Below are positions 23,350 to 35,300 of a stretch of 64,000 nucleotides of DNA, one piece after another. The notes below the pieces were generated by a model that made no database searches, was not told the DNA's origin, and saw only the letters and a program-made list of their open reading frames with translations. The stretch is from contig CAXKVR010000048.1 of assembly GCA_964058845.1 (NCBI GenBank), forward strand, positions 124,001-188,000, read 5' to 3'. The DNA is from Carex sylvatica. Its lineage: Eukaryota; Streptophyta; Magnoliopsida; Poales; Cyperaceae. The translations under genes were made by a program, and so were the position numbers. Positions within the stretch are counted from its first letter, which is position 1, and each line of letters begins with the position of its first letter.

Positions 23350-26040
23350 TATACATGGTGGTCCGGATACTGAGAATGCGAGAAGTGAGAAGCGAGAAGT
23401 GTCATTTCTCTGACGCTGTGAACGTCGCAACCCGTCAGTGGGATCCACTTGAGGAGGTGTTCGAGTCGGATCCTCTGGAGGAGGTGGATAAAAAGACAAC
23501 GCCCCTTTATCACCGATATCAATGTCCCGACATGAAGTCGGAGGAACCTCCCACCGCTGCTGCAGTGATTCGTATCTGAATAATAACGATATACTTCGAT
23601 AATAACGATAACCCACCTGATTCGTATTTGCTCCACCTGATTCGTATCTGCATAATAACGATATACCTAGATAACCCGCCTGATTCGTATTTGCTCCACC
23701 TGATTCGCCTGATCCTGAGACATACCTGGATAATAACGATAACCCTCATGATACTGAGACATGCATTTCAAACATATTTTTTAATTTAGTTCATTGTATA
23801 TTAAAAAAGAAAATTACTTCAATTAAAGTACTACATACCTGTCCGGCTTCAGTATTCCAGACAACCATTCACACCACTGCGGTATCTTGTACCCCTGAGC
23901 TTGCGATTGCGGTATCTCGTACCCTGGCTTCTGAGATAGCGGTATCTCATACCCCTGTGCCTTCAATTCATACATAGTTTTTCTTAGCTATAAACTAAAT
24001 TTAAAATCAGCTTGTAATTTGAATTCATACATGTCCGGCGTCTGCATGTGCTGGTGGAGTATTTACTGCGAACTCTCCTAGCTGGATGCAATTTCTCTAT
24101 TAGGAGCCATCATATAACCAGTCCGCTACTGGATCTGGGCCTTCGAATACAGGTGCCGCTGGGAATGACTTTGTTCCCAGCGGCTCACTCTCACTGGATG
24201 AAAACTCCTCCCAATTACGTGGAACCCCCGCCTCCTCCATCATAGCAAGCGCACAGTCCCAATAATCATTATCCCTGCAAAGGCACATACCTAATCTCAT
24301 TTTGGCCTTCCCAATTGCACAATGACCCTTAGTGAAAAATGTTCGTGTGTCGTGTGCCAACTCTCCCATCCTACGCAATGCCTATACACATAATTGGAAT
24401 ATAAGAAATGGTATCTAATAAATAATTTATAAATTTCAGAGTTAGAAATGTTTACATTTCAAACAAATGTCGATCCACTGGGAATGTATCCAGATTTCGA
24501 GTGCTCGTCTCTTGTAACCGAAACATTACGATCCATCCCCTCCATGTGCTGGCCAAATAAGTAGACAGATGTCATGCAATCCTTCTGGTACCATATTCGA
24601 TATGTTACAAGGTCATTTACATTAAATCGATGGGCTACTTCATACACATGTTGTGCATATTGTGTCGCATGGATCACATGTTGGCGGTGCACTCCCGCCT
24701 TGTTCGCATTCCTCTTTGAGTCCCATTTCAACCTGTTTATAATATTAGTAAAATAAATAAGTAAATAATTATATTAAAATAAATAAACCAAAGAAAGACT
24801 AAGAAAATTACTTGTGCAGCTCTTGGTGATCGTGCTTATTCAGGGGAGACAGTGGCGCGATCTCTTGCCATTTTCCAAATTGTCGCATGCAGCAATCGGG
24901 ATTGTGGTGCTCCATAATCCAATAAAAAATAAGAGGACCGCGATACAAGTAGTACGACTGATAAATTTATAATTGCAATGTTAGGTATAATTTATAATTA
25001 TGATGATATAAATAAAAGAAAGTATGCGACTTTATTACAATGTACCTGGTCCGTCAGAGTTCTTCTTGAAAGCTTGTGGTAAGCATATGCATACGGCTGT
25101 CAATTCACCATGTTATCCGTCAGTTGCTGAAACTGGTTGCAGGGATACTTGGCCCGGTGGTACCTGCATGCGACAAGTTTTTCCAATTACGTGGGCCTTT
25201 CCATAGGTCAACAAAGGCTGGGCATATATCTTCTATTTCTGCGCCCCATGCCGGTTGAGATCCCGGTAACAACCGGTGAATTTGAAATCGGCACCACGAC
25301 TAGTGTTGCAGAAGCATGGTGGGACCATGCATAGAGTGGCAGCTAGGATTGGATGCGAGACATAGATTTTGGTATAAATATGTGAGAACAGCTCCGCCCC
25401 AATTGTAATTTTTCAGCTCATCCAAATTGTCCACCATGTTGAGATACCACAGCGGTATCCCGTCCCCACTATGTCAGCAAACATGGTATTTGACCCTAAC
25501 ATGTTAAGGATAAATCCACGGACATACCTAATCGCCAATATTAGAATGTGAGTACATTATTGAAAATGTAAAATACAAATAGAGTTTTAAATAAAAAAAT
25601 ACTAACCACTTCAATTATTGATCGGTCGCATTTGCGGGCAATATTTTGAAGCGCTCACGAAGCACTTTTTCGCCACAAGAATGTCTGACGTTCTCTCATT
25701 GGCATCATTTCCTATTTTTTTTCATTAAACACTTGATTTCATGATCTTTGATGCCTAGTAACTCATACAGTCGGCCTTGGATACTCGCCGAGTACGTAAT
25801 TCTCATTACCGGATCCCCCGAAATAGGCAAAATCCACAAACAACTCACATCCTCCAGCGTAACTGTAATTTATTTGACTTGTCAATAAGAAATTAAAAAA
25901 AATTATTTGAATTAGTTAATACCTGTCATCTCTCCGAAGGGAAAATGAAAGGTGTGCATCTCCGGACGCCACCGCTCAATAATTCCATGAATGAGGGCCG
26001 CATCGAGGACGATATCAGATAGTGTCACGATCTAATATAA
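23350..26040 (-). pseudogene. Plant mobile domain (PMD, MAIN/MAIL-like) gene, broken
   Basis: Coding-like pieces run on the minus strand. About 25923-26040 gives IIERWRPEMHTFHFPFGEM. About 25750-25862 gives TLEDVSCLWILPISGDPV. Near 25330-25480 NMVDNLDELKNYNWGGAVLT appears in a shifted frame. About 24830-24960 gives SYYLYRGPLIFYWIMEHHNP, followed by 24461-24731 and 24100-24380. A Gln/Ser-rich tail near 23840-23970 repeats a QGYEIPLSQ-like unit, and more tail lies at 23350-23750. RPExHTFHxPFGEMTxTLxDV and the WGGAVLxxLY block are typical of PMD proteins. The pieces need several frame changes and meet in-frame stops, so the gene is not functional as it stands. It lies inside a Mutator-like element, in keeping with known PMD transposons. 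Confidence 0.78.
23565..23760. repeat. Imperfect short tandem repeats in the PMD gene tail
   Basis: Phrases such as CCTGATTCGTAT and AATAACGATA alternate several times. They correspond to the low-complexity C-terminal part of the PMD pseudogene read on the minus strand. Confidence 0.6.
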
Positions 26041-26279
26041 GCCCATTTGAATTAAAAACGTTGCGTACTTCTCGTTATACTCGCATTTGTGTTGATAGTG
26101 TCTCACAGTTAAAATATCATTACTCTAAAGTAGGAAAAAAATCAATTACAATATAATTTGATTACTTATTGAGTTATGAAAAATGAAATAAGTAAATGCT
26201 TACCTTCTTAGACGACTCAGATACCCTATGATTGCCGTGAGTTATCCACAACAAACCGCTAAATGTATGTTTAAGTATT

Positions 26280-27290
26280 TTGTCTCCCATACTAAAAAAT
26301 TCAAACAATATTCTAAATCATTTTGAATTTTTCTAAATTATTCTAGACCATTTTGATATTTTCTAAATTATTCTAGATCATTTTGGTATTTTCTAAATTA
26401 ATAGGGTAATTTTCTAAACCATTTTGATATTTTTTAAATTATTCTAGACTATTTTGATATTTTCTAAAATTATTCCAGACAATTTTGGTATTTTTTAAAT
26501 TATTCTATACCATTTTGGATTTCTAAATTAATAGAGCAATTTTCTACAAATTCTAAATTATTTGGATAATATTCTAAACCATTTAAAATGAACTAATTAA
26601 TTATAATATAAATTAAATTTAAAAAAAAAACTGAATCGAAGAGCCGATAGATCAGACAGTCGGAGCTTCGAAAAGGATCCGAAAAAGAAAGAGATTCCTA
26701 AAAAAATTCTAAATTATTTTAGAATTTTCTAAATTAATCGAATAATTTTTTAAATGAATAGGGCAATTTTCTAGACCATTTATATATTTTCTAAATTATT
26801 CCAAATTATTTTGGTATTTTCTAAGTTATTCCATACCATTTTGGAATTTTTTAAAATTTGATAGACTATTTTGGTATTTTTTAAATTATTTCAAACCATT
26901 TTGATATGTTTCTAAAAAAATTTATACCATTTTGGTATTTATTCTAGACCATTTTAGAATTTTCTAAATTATTTTAGAAATTTTGGTATTTTTTAATTAA
27001 TAGGGCAATTTTCTAGACCATTTTGAAATTTTTTAAATTATTCTGGACCATTTTGGTAGTTTCTAAATTATTCTATACTATTTCGATATTTTCTAAATTA
27101 TTCTACACCATTTTAGTATTTTCTAAATTATTTTAGAATATTTTGATATTTTCTAAATTAATAGGGCAATTTTGTAAACTATTTTGATATTTTTCAAATT
27201 ATTGTAGATCATTTTGGTATTTTCTAAATTAATAAGGTAATTTTCTAAATATTCTAAACAATTTAAAATTAAATAATTAATTATATTATA
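26280..27290 (+). repeat. Right subterminal repeat array of the Mutator-like element
   Basis: At least twenty degenerate copies of a unit built on TTTTCTAAATTATTCTAGAC and CATTTTGGTA, in inverted orientation relative to the left array. It is longer than the left array (about 1.0 kb against 0.6 kb). Confidence 0.8.
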
Positions 27291-27737
27291 AATTTAAATT
27301 TAAATTAAAAAAATTACCTTAAATGGAGCTGGTTGGGGCTGCTGTGGGGAGAGTGAAAGTGAGAAATGGAGAGAGTGAAAGTGAGAAGTGAGAGATGGAG
27401 AGATTGAAAGTGAGAGATAGGGAGAGGTCAAAGTGAAAGGGGCGGGTTTATAAGCTAAGTCCGAGTTCGGATAAATTTTTTCCGATTTTGAGACTAAAAC
27501 TAAAAAAAAAAATTCCAGGAATAGAGACTGGAAATTTTTTATCCGGTTTAAGCCAAAATCAAAAAAAAATTATTCGGATTTTGAGTTTAGTTTTCGAAAT
27601 AAATAATTTTCGGTATTTGATGTTGAAACCTGAATTTTTTTTCCAGTTTGGGTAGATTTAGAATTTCAACACAGATTTGGTTATTTTTTAAAATTATATT
27701 TATTTTTTAGATATAAATAAAAAATCGGGTTCAAATG

Positions 27738-28645
27738 TCTTATTTTTTGTGTCTTCATCATGTCTTTATTTTTAAAAAGTTTAATAACTAAAAATTTAAA
27801 TCTTAAAATTTAAAATAAAACCGTTGGATATGAACTACATCATTTGATCTATGCACGTGTAAAAAATTATGACATTTCAACTTTATTTTTTTATTGTCAT
27901 CTTGAGCTTGTAAAAATGTATATTAATGTGGATAATTTTTAGACGTTGATTTTTTAACTTTAATTTACATAAAAGTAAAATCAAAATGTGATAATTTTTT
28001 ATGGACACATAGAGAAAATAACATAGATCACATTTAAGGGTGTAAACGAGCTGGGCCTTAAGTCGGTTCGTTTATTTTGGCCCGAGCCTGGATCGAGCGA
28101 GCTGGACCTAGGTCACCCGAGCCAAAAATCCCTGGCTCGCTAGGTTTTATTGGACTGTTATTATACAAATTCAAAAATATAAAAATAAGAAAACTAATTC
28201 AAAAAATTTAAGAAATCGTCCAGCAAGTACATCTTCATGCAACTGAAACCCATATCCTTTCTTTCCAGACCAAAAATACATCAATTTTGCATAGTTGCAC
28301 CTTTGAAAATGTGACTGGATTTAAAATTATACGGAACTAAACCCTAAATCCACTGTAGCTTAACGGTCCGAGCTGATTCCTGGCTCAGCTCGTTTATTTT
28401 GGCCCGAGCTTGAGCCGAGCTTGAGCCGAGCTGGCTCGTTAACAGTTCGGTCCACTACCGAGCGAGCTGTTAGCGAGTGAATTAGAGGCAAGCCACGAGC
28501 CGCGAGCTTTTTTGACAGCTCTAATTACATTTAATGGTTTTATTTTGACGTTTAAGTTTTAAACTTTGAGTTATTTAAAATTTAAAAAATAAATGCATGA
28601 TAAAGACAAAAAAATTAAAGGCATTTGAACCTCATCTTGTTTTTA
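27738..28645. mobile_element. Remains of an older foldback element interrupted by two later insertions
   Basis: The sequence right of the Mutator-like element (27738-27850) is the inward continuation of the few bases left of it (22095-22119). It pairs as an inverted repeat with 28535-28645: left AGATAAGGGTTCAAATG with right CATTTGAACCTCATCT, and inside ATAAAACCGTTGGAT with TAATGGTTTTATT. Together the pieces give an original element of roughly 430 bp, split first or second by the Mutator-like element and by the hAT-like element at 28038. A related arm lies at 13540-13650. Confidence 0.7.
28038..28526. mobile_element. hAT-like non-autonomous element, 489 bp
   Basis: It starts GGGTGTAAACGAGC and ends GACAGCTCTAATT. 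The interior is GC-richer than its surroundings and full of GAGCC/CGAGCT phrases (such as TTTTGGCCCGAGCTTGAGCC), a style common in plant hAT-type MITEs. An 8-bp direct repeat ACATTTAA flanks it at 28030-28037 and 28527-28534, as expected for hAT insertion. Confidence 0.75.
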
Positions 28646-29384
28646 TTTTACATGGAGATGAAAGCAAAGGTGTTTGATAGAGTCTTATAATTACGTGCTT
28701 ACGGCCCTTCGTCAGACCTTTTTAAGAGCATAGTTGGTTACATGCAGTGCACAAGTTATAGAATTAAAATAACACTGCTTATGGTTCGAGCATTGCATAA
28801 AGTCAAAATTGTTATGTTAAAATCTTTACCCGTCAACTCAACAGTTGTTCACTCCCTTCGTTCATTTTTGCACATCTTCATTTTCTATTATAACAAATTA
28901 GAAATACATTTAGCTAAATGTCAAGAACGAAGATCTAATTGTAAAATTAATGGACGAAAATTTGTGTGTTGTTACAGTTAGCAACTTTTAAAGCTAATAA
29001 AAATTGCACTCTAAAAATATATATATGTTATTAATGAAAATTTCGACTTTATTAGTAGTCGTTATTAACATTTAACATTTAAGAAAATATAATTAGTATA
29101 TGACTAGCTATTAAAGCTACTTAAAAATTGATGATAAAATGGCTGATGTGAAGTATGGGCACCGCCTGATTGGTTATAATTGTGTGTCGGATGTACATAC
29201 ACAACAATAACAACTGCATCTCTATCGGTATTTACATAAACAAGTTGAAAACCTCCGTTATTGTACTAGTACTAAACTGACAGCTCTCTTTTTTTTTTTT
29301 TTTTTTCTCTTTCTCACGGTTTATTGAAATTAAAGTCTATATGTTTATTCAGATCGTTAAACCGCAAATTTAAACTGGTGCATG
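28646..29384. other. AT-rich intergenic DNA with a decayed MITE
   Basis: Near 28690-28835 lies a decayed relative of the 123-bp MITE in the fibrillin intron; it ends with GTTAAAATCTTTACCC. Nothing else was recognised. Confidence 0.5.
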
Positions 29385-29786
29385 TTTATATAACCATATA
29401 TAGGTCGATTTTTCCATAAGTCGGAATTTTTAATAGTTGCAATTTTTCAAAATTAAGCAACTAAATGTATTAATATGTGTTTGGAGATCAAATTTATATT
29501 TTTCTGAATTTTTTTATTATTTATTAAGCCACTTTGAAAATCGTTGATCCAACGGTGGCTTAACAAAATAATAAAATCAAAAGCCACCGTTGGATCAACG
29601 ATTTTCAAAGTGGCTTAATAAATAGTAAAAAAAAATCAGAAAAATGAAAAATTTGGTCTCCAAGTACATTTTAATATAGAGATCACATCTAATGGTTCAG
29701 ATTGACCATTTGGACATTGGAAACACAAAAATGAGTTATAAGTATATGTGGAGATATGCTTATATAACCATAGTAGCCAACCTCTA
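29385..29786. mobile_element. Foldback MITE A of a four-element row
   Basis: At the centre lies a near-perfect palindrome with arms of about 37 bases: CCACTTTGAAAATCGTTGAT at 29525 and its complement ending at about 29614. The right end is GGTTATGG-type sequence ending ATAGTAGCCAAC. It shares its inner sequence with element D (30672-31096). TA repeats follow it. Confidence 0.75.
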
Positions 29787-29809
29787 TATATATATATATA
29801 TATATATAT

Positions 29810-30218
29810 GAACATGCTAGCATGCTATACGTAGCATAGAGGGCCTCTGTGCAAAGGCTAAATATTTGACTTTTGAAAATCCTAATGGTCGATCCAAACC
29901 GTTCATCTTGTTCTCCATATTAATATGTGTTTAGAAACCAAATTTTACATTTTTTGGAATTTTTTTACTATTTTTTTAGATAGGTAGAAAATCGTTATTT
30001 TTTATGGTCCAGATTTGCTGAAAACAGCAATTTTCAATAAATCTAAAAAAATAGTAAAATAATTCCAAAAAATGTAAAATTTGGTCTCCAAACACATATT
30101 AATATGGAGAACATGATGAACGGTTCGGATCGACCATTAAGATTTTGAAAAGTCGAATATTGAGCCATTGCACGAATGCTCTATATGCTAGGCATAACAT
30201 GCTAGCATATTCATATAT
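29810..30218. mobile_element. Foldback MITE B
   Basis: The arms ACATGCTAGCATGCTATACG and the complementary ATAACATGCTAGCATATTC bound the element. Inner segments TGGTCGATCCAAACCGTTCA and TTCGGATCGACCATTAAG pair with each other and are shared with elements C and E. It sits between TA-rich stretches. Confidence 0.75.
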
Positions 30219-30220
30219 AT

Positions 30221-30642
30221 AGAGTTGGGCTAAAATGAGCCATGGCTTATTTCGCGTTGGTGAGCTATGACTCATTTTAGTCATTTTGAAAATTCAAACA
30301 ACCGATCCGAACCGTTCATCTTGTTCTCCATATTGAAATGTGCTTAGAGACCAAATTTTATATTTTTTAGAATGTTTTTACTATTTATTAAGTATTTTTG
30401 AAAATTGCTGATTCTATGGTCCAGAAAATTTTACTGTTTCTTTACTGTTCACAGCAAAACATCAATTTTCAAAAATGCTTAATCAATAGTAAATTTTTTT
30501 TTAAAAATGTAAAATTTGGTCTCCAAACACATTTTAATATAGATATCACATCTAACGGTTCGGATCGATCGTTTGGACTTTCAAAATAAAAATACGGCGT
30601 GAGTACAAACGCTTGGTGAGTCATGGCTCACCCAAGTTTATC
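30221..30642. mobile_element. Foldback MITE C
   Basis: The left end is AGAGTTGGGCTAAAATGAGC and the right end is GAGTCATGGCTCACCCAAG. The inner parts (CCGATCCGAACCGTTCATC and CGGTTCGGATCGATCG) match B and E. CT and TA microsatellites follow. Confidence 0.75.
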
Positions 30643-30671
30643 TCTCTCTCTCTCTATATATATATATAGAG

Positions 30672-31096
30672 GTTGGCTACTATGCTTATATAAGCATATC
30701 CCCACATATGCTTATAACTCATTTTTCTGTTTCCAATGTCCAAATAGTCGATCTGAACCGTTAGATGTGATCTCTATATTGAAATGTGCTTGGAGACCAA
30801 ATTTTACATTTTTCTGAATTTGTTTACTATTTATTAAGCCAATTTGAAAATTTCTGATCCAATGGTGGCTTCTGATTTTACTGTTTTGTTAAGCCATTGT
30901 TGGATCAATTTTTTTCAAAGTGGCTTAATAAATAGTAAAAAATTTCAGAAAAATATAAAATTTGGTCTCCAAGCACATTTCAATATAGAGATCACATCTA
31001 ACGGTTCAGATCGACCATTTAAACATTGAAAACACAAAAATGAGTTATAAGGATTTGTGGGGATATGGATATGCTTATATAAGCATAGTAGCCAAC
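30672..31096. mobile_element. Foldback MITE D
   Basis: It begins GTTGGCTACTATGCTTATAT and ends ATATAAGCATAGTAGCCAAC, a perfect inverted pair at the ends. It is 425 bp long with no coding capacity. It is closely related to element A. TA and CT microsatellites lie on both sides. Confidence 0.85.
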
Positions 31097-32341
31097 CCCC
31101 CCTCTCTCTATATATATATATATATATGAGCAAGTCAACCGAATTTGGAGGATTAAATGCTTTTGATCTTGACTTATTCCATGTAAAGCTGTCAGAGCCA
31201 TTTTATGCTGTCCTCATTATCCCTTTTCTGAGTAAAAATAAATAATAAATAAAAAAACGGGACATAAAACCTCTCCATACCTGATAAACTAGGAATTTCT
31301 ATTATTTTATTCCTACCTGATTAACTAGAAACTACTTGTCGGTTTATTGTGTAGAAAATTCAAGCATAAATCTCGTCCAATTGTCGTTTTATTTTTTTCA
31401 TATTAATGCCAACACATATCTCAAAAAAATTCTATAAAATGAAGAGTGAACATTCAAGGAGGCGGAGAGGATGATTCCTCAGTCAAGTAAATGTAATAGC
31501 CGTAGCAACTAGCAATCAATATTTATCTCAAGCTTCCATATAGTTCGACGGCAACAATGACACAAGTCGTGTTTTGGTCGATCCGAGTCGATCATTCTTA
31601 ATTATTCCCAAAATTAACGGTACATGATTTGATTTTCACCGCAATACTCCCCAAACCTTCCAACAGGCAACAGCCTGTCTCCACCTCGTTCATGATCCCC
31701 TCTTAGCACGCCCCTGCCGAACTAACTTAATCATTATCCTGCTCCGCGCGACAAATACCACGAATATATAGAAGGATCCGTATCCTCACAGGTACCTGAC
31801 TCAACACAATTGAAACGAACGGTTCAGATGTATTCTCATCCGGTCGGGATTCGGGAAGACATAGGTGGCCGGATTATTTGTGCTTTGAGATGCGTGCTAA
31901 TCCATTTTCGGAACGTCCGATTCAATTCTACTCAGTCAGGTAACCTGAGAGGACATGAATTCGAGAAGAAGGCTCTTGTATAGCTCGCTCATGTGCGTTT
32001 GAAGCAGAGTAGACCATCTGCATCAAGATTCGTGCACTCTCTACTCAGATTAGCTGCATTGGTCGCCTCCTGGCCGTTTCAACCATTCTCTCTCCCTCTC
32101 TCTCTTATTTTAGATCATTTTAGACTTTGAGAATCTCTCTCTCTCTTTCTCTCTCTCAGATTAGAGATTTTACAATAAAAGTAAAACCATTGATCCCCAT
32201 TTATAAGAACTTGTACAAAAGGTTCATCGCTTAATCGACCAATCGATCAATTTGACAATCGCAGCGTTGGCAGAAGAGTAGTTGATTGAATTTTTGGTCG
32301 CATTTAGTGGTCATTATATGAGATAGGAGTAGATATTACGA
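31097..32341. promoter_or_regulatory. Upstream region of the PP2A B'' gene
   Basis: It contains a foldback copy (31774-31964) and, near 32085-32160, several CT-dinucleotide runs that probably lie in the promoter or 5' UTR. No other gene was seen. An upstream untranslated exon is possible but could not be fixed. Confidence 0.45.
31774..31964. repeat. Foldback element of the GAATTC/GGATAC family upstream of the PP2A B'' gene
   Basis: The left end is GGATCCGTATCCTCACAGG and the right end is CTGAGAGGACATGAATTC. Inner segments GACTCAACACAATTGAA and TTCAATTCTACTCAGTC pair. The core has TTTGTGCTTTGAGATGCGTG. No flanking duplication was seen. Confidence 0.75.
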
Positions 32342-35300
32342 ATGGGAGCTATGGATGCCGAAATGGGTAGGGATGTGGCGATCCTTAATCCAGAACTGTT
32401 GCAGATCGCAGAGATTTCTCCATTCGCCATGAAAGAGAAACCTCATATTGTTGAAAATCTCTATGCTCAATGGCTTTCTCTTCCTGATACCAATAAGCTG
32501 GTATTCATTTCTTATTGACTTTTTTTTTTTTTTTTTCTCATTTTTGCATTGCTGTCTTGGTCGTCTGATCTCTTTTGTAATCCATAATTTAACGGTAACT
32601 TTGGTACGGTGTTAAAAGTTTATATTGTTTTGGTAAAATGATGAATCGATAGTTCTGGATTATTCTGAATTGGGTCATGCTAATTGGATCTGGTATACAA
32701 AATTCTGTTAGAAATTTGAATTGCCAGAACCACGATTGCCAATTTATATTACAATGGTTGATGCATCACCTTAAGAATATTGAATGAATTGTTCATTTGA
32801 AGTTGTATAGAATTTAATCACACATGAATGAGAACTTCTATAAACAATTATTGATACTGGGTAATATATAGTTGAGAAATCAGACGGCACTGTTGATGCC
32901 TAAAGTAGCATAGACTTTGTTGGTTTTTGGACTAACTGCATTGTGCTGAATGTTTGGATTTGTCAACTTTTTATCCATCAGGAGTAAAGCTTCATGTCAT
33001 GGTAATGATTGCACTCAATTTACTATTCTTCTTTCAGGTGAAAACCATGGCTGACAAGGTAAAAGCAGGTATACCAGCAAATGATACCTTAACTAGTCAC
33101 AGTCCAAAAGCTGGTTCGCCTTCTTCTATGTTTGGATCTGTACCTCCCCTCTCACCTAGAAGCTCATCAGGGTCACCTCGACTTAGCAGACGTGGGTCAG
33201 GTGTGGGTCCCTCCAAATTGAGCTCTCCCCTCAAAGTCATCAGTAGTGAGCCGATTAGAGAAGTCATTCCTCAGGTATCACTCAAATATTAATAATGACA
33301 AGCCAAATTGTCTATTACTGAATTTTTTTTCTTCTTCTAATGAAGCCCTTATAAACTTTTTTCTAAGTGCAAATTACAAGCTCTTGAAATTGTGATTTAA
33401 GAGAACGATTGGGGCAATGTTCTGAAGACATGAATAAGAAATGTACCTAGTTGCAAACTAGGTTAGAACTTGAAGATTAGAAAACAAATATTAGCCAGTT
33501 TCCATAGCATTCATTATTGTTAAAGTTAAACCTTAGATCTGTCTTGGTTTTGAAAAGGTTTATTTACTGTTGCAGTTTTATTTCATAAATGGGCGTCCAG
33601 CACCCCATGAGCTGAAGGAGCATTGCCTAATTGCTATCAATGAGCTTTTCACTTGCCATGAGGATGGCCTTCAACTTCAAGGTGGGTCCCTGTTGTCATC
33701 TTGAAATAGTAAGCAAAAATTACAGTCTTCTGTGCAGGTACATAATGAAGTGTGAAAAGCTAGAATTTAATTTTGTGCCTTGTTTTTGTTTGATTTTCTT
33801 TCTTTTTTTTGGATTTTACGTGCTTACCTTAATTCTTGGGTCTATAACACATTAGAAAGCGAGTGCGGATGCTTTTATAGGGATTCTCCTAAATTCTATT
33901 TCGTGAGAAACGATGGGCTGGGCAAAAAATGTACTCTAAACTGGTATCTGCATTGTGTTGGTGGGGTTCTGTGGTGCTATGTAATAAAACTAGCCTCGTT
34001 ATTTGCCATGCATAACCTTTCCAATATAGCGTGGTACTGGCATGAAGCGGCTGATTAACAAAGCAGTTTACCTTGTATAATTGTTCCTGAGCATGAGCAG
34101 CATTTTGATTCTTTTTTCAGATTTCAAGACCGCAACTAAGGAGATATGCAAGCTCCCTTCCTTCTTATCCCCAGTTCTTTTCAAAAAGATAGACGTGGAA
34201 TCTCGTGGTTTAGTAACAAGGTTCCTTCCCTATTTACCAGCTAAAAACTGAGGCTATGGTATTATGCATAGATAGCACACTTTGGTCCGTACTCCGTACT
34301 ATTTTCAAAGTCCAAACAGTCAATCCATTCTGCTCAACATGATCTCCATATGAAGATGTGCTTGGATGCCAAATTTTACATTTTTTATAATTTTTTTACT
34401 ATTTTTTTTATAGGTATAAAATCACTTCATCTAAAGATTCTAGACCGTTTGAAAGTAGTGCTTTTCCACCTATCTAAAAAAACAGTAAAAAAAGTTCTAA
34501 AAATGTAAAATTTGGTCTCCAAGTACATTTTCATACGGAGATCATGATTAACTGTTCGGATCGACTATTTAGACTTTGACAATAAAAATATGAATCCGTA
34601 TTATGGACCAAAGTGCGCTATGCATAGTACAATAGCCTCACTCAAACCTTATTATTCCTGTTTATTTTATCCTTCTTTAAAATTATTTTATGAATGAACA
34701 TGTTTTCAGGGATGCCTTCATTGATTACTGGATCAATAAAAACATGATAACTCTGGACATTGCTACTCAAATATATACAATCATGAAACAGCCAAATCAG
34801 AAGTACCTTGTTCAGGTTTGTAGCATTCATTTAAAAATTTGTCATATATAAAGGGGTCACTTGTATTATCCGTAATTTGCTGCTCCTTTAGCTTTTGTAA
34901 GTTCATTGACTGTTCCTTGAACCTTTTAGAAGTTGAACATGTATGTCTCATATGTTTTTCTTGATATTTATTTTAGCTCTTTTGTTCGATTTGACCATGA
35001 AGTGTGTCTTTTCGTCTAACTATTCTCTTATGTGTTCTTGGGTTTCTCAAAGCATAAACAGGTTCAGGGTGACACTGAACACATTAGTTATGTTGACTTA
35101 ATAAGAACTAATAGTATTAGTGTTCAAACTAAATTATCTTAAAATTGAACATCTACATTGAACCAAGTATTATTGTTCATGGGCCATTATCAGATCTTCA
35201 TCCTGATTTAAGCTCTTGTTTCTTACATGTTTAGTGCTTTCGTCTTTTTTTTATTCACCAAAATAGGAGGATTTCAAGCCGATTCTCAAGGAATTATTGC

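Larger units (their letters stand above)
22120..27728. mobile_element. Mutator-like element of 5.6 kb carrying a broken plant-mobile-domain gene
   Basis: The ends are inverted repeats starting CCGATTTTTTATTTATAT on both sides. They extend inward with repeated TCCGG-TTTTTT blocks. A perfect 9-bp direct repeat GTTCAAATG flanks the element (22111-22119 and 27729-27737), the signature of Mutator-type insertion. Just inside each end lies an array of degenerate subterminal repeats related to AAATGGTTTAGAATAATTT: 22560-23150 in one orientation, and 26280-27290 in the opposite one. The middle carries plant-mobile-domain (PMD) coding pieces on the minus strand. No MURA-type transposase was recognised, so it is probably non-autonomous. 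PMD genes inside Mutator-like elements are known in plants. It sits in one arm of an older foldback element. Confidence 0.88.

Noticed and set aside
22120..27728. An active transposase inside the Mutator-like element
   Set aside because: No MURA-like catalytic region was found. The only coding pieces are of the plant mobile domain type and they are broken.
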